This document shows, in pieces, positions 14,177-17,177 of a stretch of 17,177 bases of DNA. A model generated the notes under the pieces. The model made no database searches. It was not told the origin of the DNA and was given only the letters and a program-made list of their open reading frames with translations. This DNA comes from Thermoleophilia bacterium. GTDB lineage: Bacteria; Actinomycetota; Thermoleophilia; Gaiellales; SKUG01. Numbering within the stretch: the first letter of the stretch is position 1; the number at the start of each line of letters is the position of its first letter. The stretch lies in NCBI GenBank assembly GCA_025964455.1, contig JAOPYU010000323.1, positions 1 through 17,177 of the forward strand, in the 5' to 3' direction. Both the position numbers and the translations under genes were made by a program.

Positions 14177-14410
14177 ATGACCTATGTCATCGCTCAGCCC
14201 TGCCTGGACACCAAGGACCGCTCCTGCGTCGACGTGTGCCCCGTGGATTGCATCCACGAGGGTCCCGACCAGCTCTTCATCGACCCCGAGGAGTGCATCG
14301 ACTGCGGTGCCTGCGAGCCCGAGTGCCCGGTCGAGGCGATCTTCCCCGAGGATGCCGTCCCGCAGAAGTGGGACGAGTACATCGAGAAGAACAAGGCGTT
14401 CTTCGCCTAG
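14177..14410 (+). CDS. fdxA: Seven-iron ferredoxin ([3Fe-4S][4Fe-4S])
   Basis: 77 residues, typical for short actinobacterial seven-iron ferredoxins. The first cluster region is C9-x7-C17-x3-C21-x3-C25 and the second is C40-x2-C43-x2-C46-x3-C50-P. By analogy with Azotobacter-type ferredoxin I, C9, C17 and C50 bind the 3Fe cluster and C21, C40, C43 and C46 the 4Fe cluster, with C25 free. The protein carries electrons in the cytoplasm; the partner enzyme is not visible here. The acidic C-terminal ([13 protein letters not shown]) matches the family. It has its own -10 box inside the end of the receiver-like gene, so it may be expressed apart from it. Confidence 0.93.
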   Translation: MTYVIAQPCLDTKDRSCVDVCPVDCIHEGPDQLFIDPEECIDCGACEPECPVEAIFPEDAVPQKWDEYIEKNKAFFA

Positions 14411-14486
14411 CGAGGCTCCGACCTTCCGGGCGAAACCGTCCATCGCGTCGTCTCGACATTCCGACGAGGACCACACAGGTCGGACC

Positions 14487-14492
14487 GGGGGG
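14487..14492 (+). promoter_or_regulatory. G-rich ribosome binding site before the glycine-zipper protein
   Basis: GGGGGG lies 7 bases before ATG 14500. It is only a partial match to the anti-Shine-Dalgarno but is well placed and fixes the start. Confidence 0.4.
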
Positions 14493-14499
14493 TCAAGCG

Positions 14500-14961
14500 A
14501 TGAACGTCGCAGCAACGGGTGCTCCGCGCCCAGGCGATACGAAGGTGCGCGATGCTGCGCTGGCGGCGGGGGGCACGCTCGCTGCGGTCTCCATGCCGAT
14601 GGTCTTGTTGAGCGGGATGTTCGGCAAGCAGGCGTATCACCAGTCCTGGGGCAACATGGTGATGAAGAATACGTCGCCGTACATCGGCATGTACGCGCTG
14701 CCCGCCGCCGCTGGCGTCGGCACGGCGGCCTTTCTCGGCGGTGGTGCGGCGGGAATCGCGGGTGGAGCGGTTGCCGGTGGAGTCGTGGGTGGCGCACTGG
14801 GGGCATCCGTCCTGCATCGGTTCATCGCCGAGGGTGAGAAGACCATGTCGCGAGCAGGTACTGCGCGATGGGGAGCGGCTGCAGGAGTTCTCGCGGCCGT
14901 CATGGGCGCCACGGTGTATGCCGGTATAAACGCCTCCCAGCCTGCAGCAGCCGAGACCTGA
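14500..14961 (+). CDS. Small membrane protein with glycine-zipper segments, unknown function
   Basis: 153 residues from ATG 14500. Hydrophobic segments lie at about 17-38 (LAAGGTLAAVSMPMVLLSGM), 63-105 (a long Gly/Ala stretch with GGGAAGIAGGAVAGGVVGGAL, long enough for two helices) and 126-144 (WGAAAGVLAAVMGATVYAG). The repeated GxxxG spacing is typical of glycine-zipper membrane or pore-forming proteins. A conserved-looking loop KQAYHQSWGNMVMKNTSPYIGMY separates the first two segments. No family is recognised. It begins 90 bp after the ferredoxin stop; an inverted repeat TCCGACCT/AGGTCGGA (14419-14426, 14477-14484) brackets most of that gap. Some codons (AAT, TTG, ATA) are rarer here than in neighbours. 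Confidence 0.6.
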   Translation: MNVAATGAPRPGDTKVRDAALAAGGTLAAVSMPMVLLSGMFGKQAYHQSWGNMVMKNTSPYIGMYALPAAAGVGTAAFLGGGAAGIAGGAVAGGVVGGALGASVLHRFIAEGEKTMSRAGTARWGAAAGVLAAVMGATVYAGINASQPAAAET

Positions 14962-15041
14962 CACGGAGCCGGCACTGAGTTGTCGCACGTCGTGCGCATC
15001 TCGTGCGTGCCCGGGCGAGATCGTGTTCCCACACACAGAGC

Positions 15042-15063
15042 GGCCGCCGCGAGGGCAGCGGCC
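15042..15063 (+). promoter_or_regulatory. Short stem just before a ribosome binding site
   Basis: GGCCGC (15042-15047) pairs with GCGGCC (15058-15063), ending 1 base before the GGAGGG ribosome binding site of the next gene. It could affect translation, but 6-bp GC stems are frequent by chance here. Confidence 0.25.
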
Positions 15064-15064
15064 C

Positions 15065-15070
15065 GGAGGG
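15065..15070 (+). promoter_or_regulatory. Ribosome binding site fixing start 15079
   Basis: GGAGGG lies 8 bases before ATG 15079. This rules out the longer in-frame reading from 14980. Confidence 0.7.
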
Positions 15071-15078
15071 AGCACACC

Positions 15079-15513
15079 ATGCACGCACACGCAGCAGCAG
15101 CCGATCGACCGATCCCGTTCGACGGCGACGTGGACCCGGGGATCGAGCAGTTCAATGATGGCGCGGCCGTCGCGCCGACGACCGGGTCCGGCGGGGATCT
15201 CGGTGCCGAGGCGGTGGCACATGCGCTGCTGCGGCTGGTGGCCGAGCACCCGGGACAGATGGGTCGCCTGCGCGCGGCGCGCGTCGTCGGTGGGTATCCG
15301 GTTCCGCATCGCGATGGGCATGAGCAGTTCGATGCAGCTGCCTTCGCCGTCGAGGTCGGCTGGCCGCTGCGCGAGTTCACGCGGCTGGTCGATGCGCTCA
15401 TCAGCGGTCGACTCGTGGCGCAGACTGCCGGGCCTCGCCCCGTGCTGGTCCTGACGCGCGCAGGCTTCCGCACGCTCGAGGCGCTCGAGGGCGGATCCGT
15501 ACGGACCCCGTAG
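15079..15513 (+). CDS. Small protein with winged-helix-like C-terminus, unknown function
   Basis: 144 residues from ATG 15079, preceded by GGAGGG. Residues 1-40 are disordered and Ala/Asp-rich. Residues about 42-138 look like a winged helix: EAVAHALLRLVAEHPGQMG (helix 1), AARVVGGYPVPHR (turn), FAVEVGWPLREFTRLVDALI (recognition region), then a two-strand wing (GRLVAQTAGPRPVLVLT) and a last helix (AGFRTLEALEG). The VLTRAGFRTLEAL ending is common in wing-type DNA-binding domains. Loss of a catalytic partner domain cannot be judged. It lies 45 bp upstream of the AddB-like gene, so a shared role in DNA repair is possible but unproven. Confidence 0.6.
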   Translation: MHAHAAAADRPIPFDGDVDPGIEQFNDGAAVAPTTGSGGDLGAEAVAHALLRLVAEHPGQMGRLRAARVVGGYPVPHRDGHEQFDAAAFAVEVGWPLREFTRLVDALISGRLVAQTAGPRPVLVLTRAGFRTLEALEGGSVRTP

Positions 15514-15535
15514 GGCCGTCCGGTCGCGCGACGCG

Positions 15536-15543
15536 TGACGTCA
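15536..15543. promoter_or_regulatory. TGACGTCA palindrome upstream of the AddB-like gene
   Basis: A perfect 8-bp palindrome, 15 bp before ATG 15559. It does not resemble the actinobacterial SOS box (GAAC-N4-GTTC). It may be an operator or chance. Confidence 0.25.
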
Positions 15544-15558
15544 GGTGCCTGTGGGACC

Positions 15559-17177
15559 ATGACACCCGTGGATCGGACCGCAATTTTCGGGCCCCCCGGG
15601 TCGGGCAAGGCAGGGCGGGTCGTCGAAGCGGTGCGCGAGGGCGCATCGCGCGACGGCGGCGCGTTCCTGGTCGTACCCAACCTGGTCGACCGGAGCCGGT
15701 TCCTGCGCGAGCTGGCGGCATCCGGATCGACGCTGCTCGACATCGAGGTCGGAACCTGGAGCGCCCTCGTGCAGCGCATCGCGGCGGCCCCGGTACGGCG
15801 GCCCGATGCCGCGATGGAGCGGGTGCTCGTCCGTCAGGCGATCGAGCGGGTCCCGTCGCTCGCGTCGAGCCTGCGCTGGCGCGGCTTCGCCGAGACGGCA
15901 CGTGGTCACGTCGTGGCGCTGCGGCGCGCCAGCGTGTGGGGCGGCGAGGCGCGTACCGATGCGGTGTCGAAGCTGCCCGGAGGTGACGTCGCCGCGTGGG
16001 ACGCACTGGTCGAGGCCTACGGCGAGCTGCTTCGCGAGCGGCGGCTGTTCGACGATGCCTGGCTGGAGCGCCGGATGCGGCGACGCATCGAGGCGCGCGA
16101 GCTGGGGGTCGGCGCAGTCGTCGCGTACCAGACGCTCGCGCCGACCCGGATCCAGGTGCGGATGCTCGAGGCGGTCGCCCAGCACGTGCCGGTGACCGTC
16201 TCGCTGCCGTGGCGGGGCGGGCGGGGGCTGCACGACGCGGTGTCGCACCTGCGGGACCACTGGGTCGCGAATGGTTGGCGCGTCGAGACGACGTCCCGAT
16301 CCACGAGCGATGACGTACTCGAGTGGTTCGCGGCTGAGCTGTTCGAGCCGAGTCCTGCTCCGCCCAGCGCCGTCGCCGGCGGCGGCGGGCTCGTGCCGCT
16401 CGGGTTCGTCGAGTGCAGCGGGGCGCAGCAGGAGGCCGAGGAGGTCGTCGCCGAGGTGGGGCGGCTGCTCGCCGCTGGCGTACCGATCGGGTCGATCGCG
16501 GTGACCGCAGCGCGGCCCGATGCCGACGCTGCGCTCTTGCAGGGCGTGTTCCGCCGCGCCGGGATCCCGCTGGCATCGATGCTCGAGCGACGAGCGCCCG
16601 ATGTCCCGGTGGGGCGCACGCTGCGCGACCTGCTCGTGGCGGTCGAGGACGATGATCCGGCCGCGCTCGTGGCGACGCTCGGCTCGCCCGGCATGCCCGT
16701 CGCACCGCGTGCCTACGAGCTCGCGGACGTCGCCCTTCGTGGGGCTGGCACCGTGCGAACGATCGACGAAGCGATGGCCCTGCCCGCCGTCGCACGGGCA
16801 GCCCCGCGACCGGTTCGGGAGCTGGTGCGCGCGTGCTCGGGCGCACCGGGCGCAACGAGCGTGCTCGATGCCACGCTCGGCGTGCTCGCGGAGCTGCTGC
16901 CGCCGGACGAGGGCGCGCTGCGGCTGCTGACAGCCCTCGCGGCGATCCTCGAGTCGCTTGCTGCTGCAGCGGGCAGGCGCGATGCCGTGCGGCTGGGCGA
17001 GATCGTCGCAGCCGTGGAGGGGCATTCGCTCCGCGTGCCTGACCGGGTCGACGAGGGTCACGTCGTGCTCGCGCGCATCCTCGATCTTGGAACGACGCGC
17101 TTCGACGCCGTCGTCGTCTACGGGCTGCACCACGGCCGCTTCGGCGCGAGCGCCGAGCGCGACGACGAGCAGCCCGC
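15559..17177 (+). CDS. AddB-like helicase-fold/PD-(D/E)XK nuclease subunit, 3' partial
   Basis: The frame is open from ATG 15559 to the last base (539 complete residues); GTG 15568 is an alternative start. Residues 8-17 (AIFGPPGSGK) look like a Walker A loop, but the residue after the Lys is Ala rather than Thr/Ser. Features that recall the AddB/RexB family are: AFLVVPNLVDRSRFL near the N-terminus, VECSGAQQEAEEVVAEVGRLLAAGV with IGSIAVTA (about 287-320), the following FRRAGIPLAS, and near the window end ILDLGTTRFDAVVVYGLHHGRF, the spot where AddB has its GLNEGxFP-like motif. The nuclease and iron-sulfur region would lie beyond the window. AddAB-type complexes process double-strand breaks for recombination; an addA-like partner would be expected downstream. 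Family call by pattern only. Confidence 0.75.
   Translation, partial: MTPVDRTAIFGPPGSGKAGRVVEAVREGASRDGGAFLVVPNLVDRSRFLRELAASGSTLLDIEVGTWSALVQRIAAAPVRRPDAAMERVLVRQAIERVPSLASSLRWRGFAETARGHVVALRRASVWGGEARTDAVSKLPGGDVAAWDALVEAYGELLRERRLFDDAWLERRMRRRIEARELGVGAVVAYQTLAPTRIQVRMLEAVAQHVPVTVSLPWRGGRGLHDAVSHLRDHWVANGWRVETTSRSTSDDVLEWFAAELFEPSPAPPSAVAGGGGLVPLGFVECSGAQQEAEEVVAEVGRLLAAGVPIGSIAVTAARPDADAALLQGVFRRAGIPLASMLERRAPDVPVGRTLRDLLVAVEDDDPAALVATLGSPGMPVAPRAYELADVALRGAGTVRTIDEAMALPAVARAAPRPVRELVRACSGAPGATSVLDATLGVLAELLPPDEGALRLLTALAAILESLAAAAGRRDAVRLGEIVAAVEGHSLRVPDRVDEGHVVLARILDLGTTRFDAVVVYGLHHGRFGASAERDDEQP

Noticed and set aside
15541..17133. A 530-codon reverse-strand open frame opposite the AddB-like gene
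   Set aside because: The forward frame from 15559 stays open to the window end and carries family-like motifs; the reverse translation has no ordered pattern.
1..17177. tRNA, rRNA, CRISPR, insertion sequence or prophage
   Set aside because: No cloverleaf-like arms with anticodon loop, regularly spaced repeats, transposase motifs or terminal inverted repeats were found by eye on either strand.

Overview
The window is about 17 kb of very GC-rich DNA whose codons mostly end in G or C. The gene content is actinobacterial: an FtsB/DivIC-like protein beside a DUF501 protein, a BldC/MerR-type helix-turn-helix, multi-GAF SpoIIE phosphatase signalling, and a fused MFS-like/spermidine synthase protein. 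Together with the start-site signals (see below) this suggests a deep-branching actinobacterium, perhaps of the Thermoleophilia (Solirubrobacterales/Patulibacter type). That placement is inference; there is no rRNA or other marker here. I see no tRNA, rRNA, CRISPR array, insertion sequence or phage gene, and the region reads as chromosomal core plus lineage-specific genes.

Region 1 (1-1570): the 3' part of an ftsB-like gene, a convergent DUF501 gene, a head-to-head small gene of unknown function whose start lies only a few bases from the DUF501 start, and a small single-pass membrane protein. Region 2 (1571-3361): a protein joining a BldC-like DNA-binding domain to a C-terminal response-regulator receiver, then a 354-bp convergent gap holding four successive imperfect inverted repeats, then a reverse-strand protein with a Gly/Arg/Asn/Gln-rich head and a Lys/Ala-rich tail.

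Region 3 (3362-8862): a 1296-residue sensor phosphatase with several GAF-type domains and a C-terminal SpoIIE/PP2C domain whose metal-binding motifs look intact, followed closely by an FAD-dependent oxidoreductase. The phosphatase has a weak GTG start, but 115 bp upstream lies a well-formed promoter-plus-ATG in another frame. Either there is a leader peptide or the true N-terminus is separated by a 1-nt frameshift. Region 4 (8880-12560): the 792-residue membrane/polyamine-synthase-like fusion, then a CcmG/DsbE-like thioredoxin and a CcmH-like protein, overlapping by ATGA, for cytochrome c maturation.

Region 5 (12533-14961): a reverse-strand secreted or anchored DUF916-like protein overlapping the end of the CcmH gene tail to tail, a receiver-like protein lacking most catalytic residues, a seven-iron ferredoxin, and a small glycine-zipper membrane protein. 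Region 6 (15079-17177): a small winged-helix-like protein and the first 539 residues of an AddB-type nuclease/inactivated-helicase protein that runs off the window.

Several plus-strand genes share a TAnnnT hexamer 6-9 bases before the ATG and no clear ribosome binding site. That is the layout of leaderless transcription known from Actinobacteria, and it is the most useful genome-level pattern in the window. I did not find a clearly new multi-gene system. The best leads are the phosphatase N-terminus, the four-hairpin gap, the HTH-receiver fusion and the low-complexity protein.
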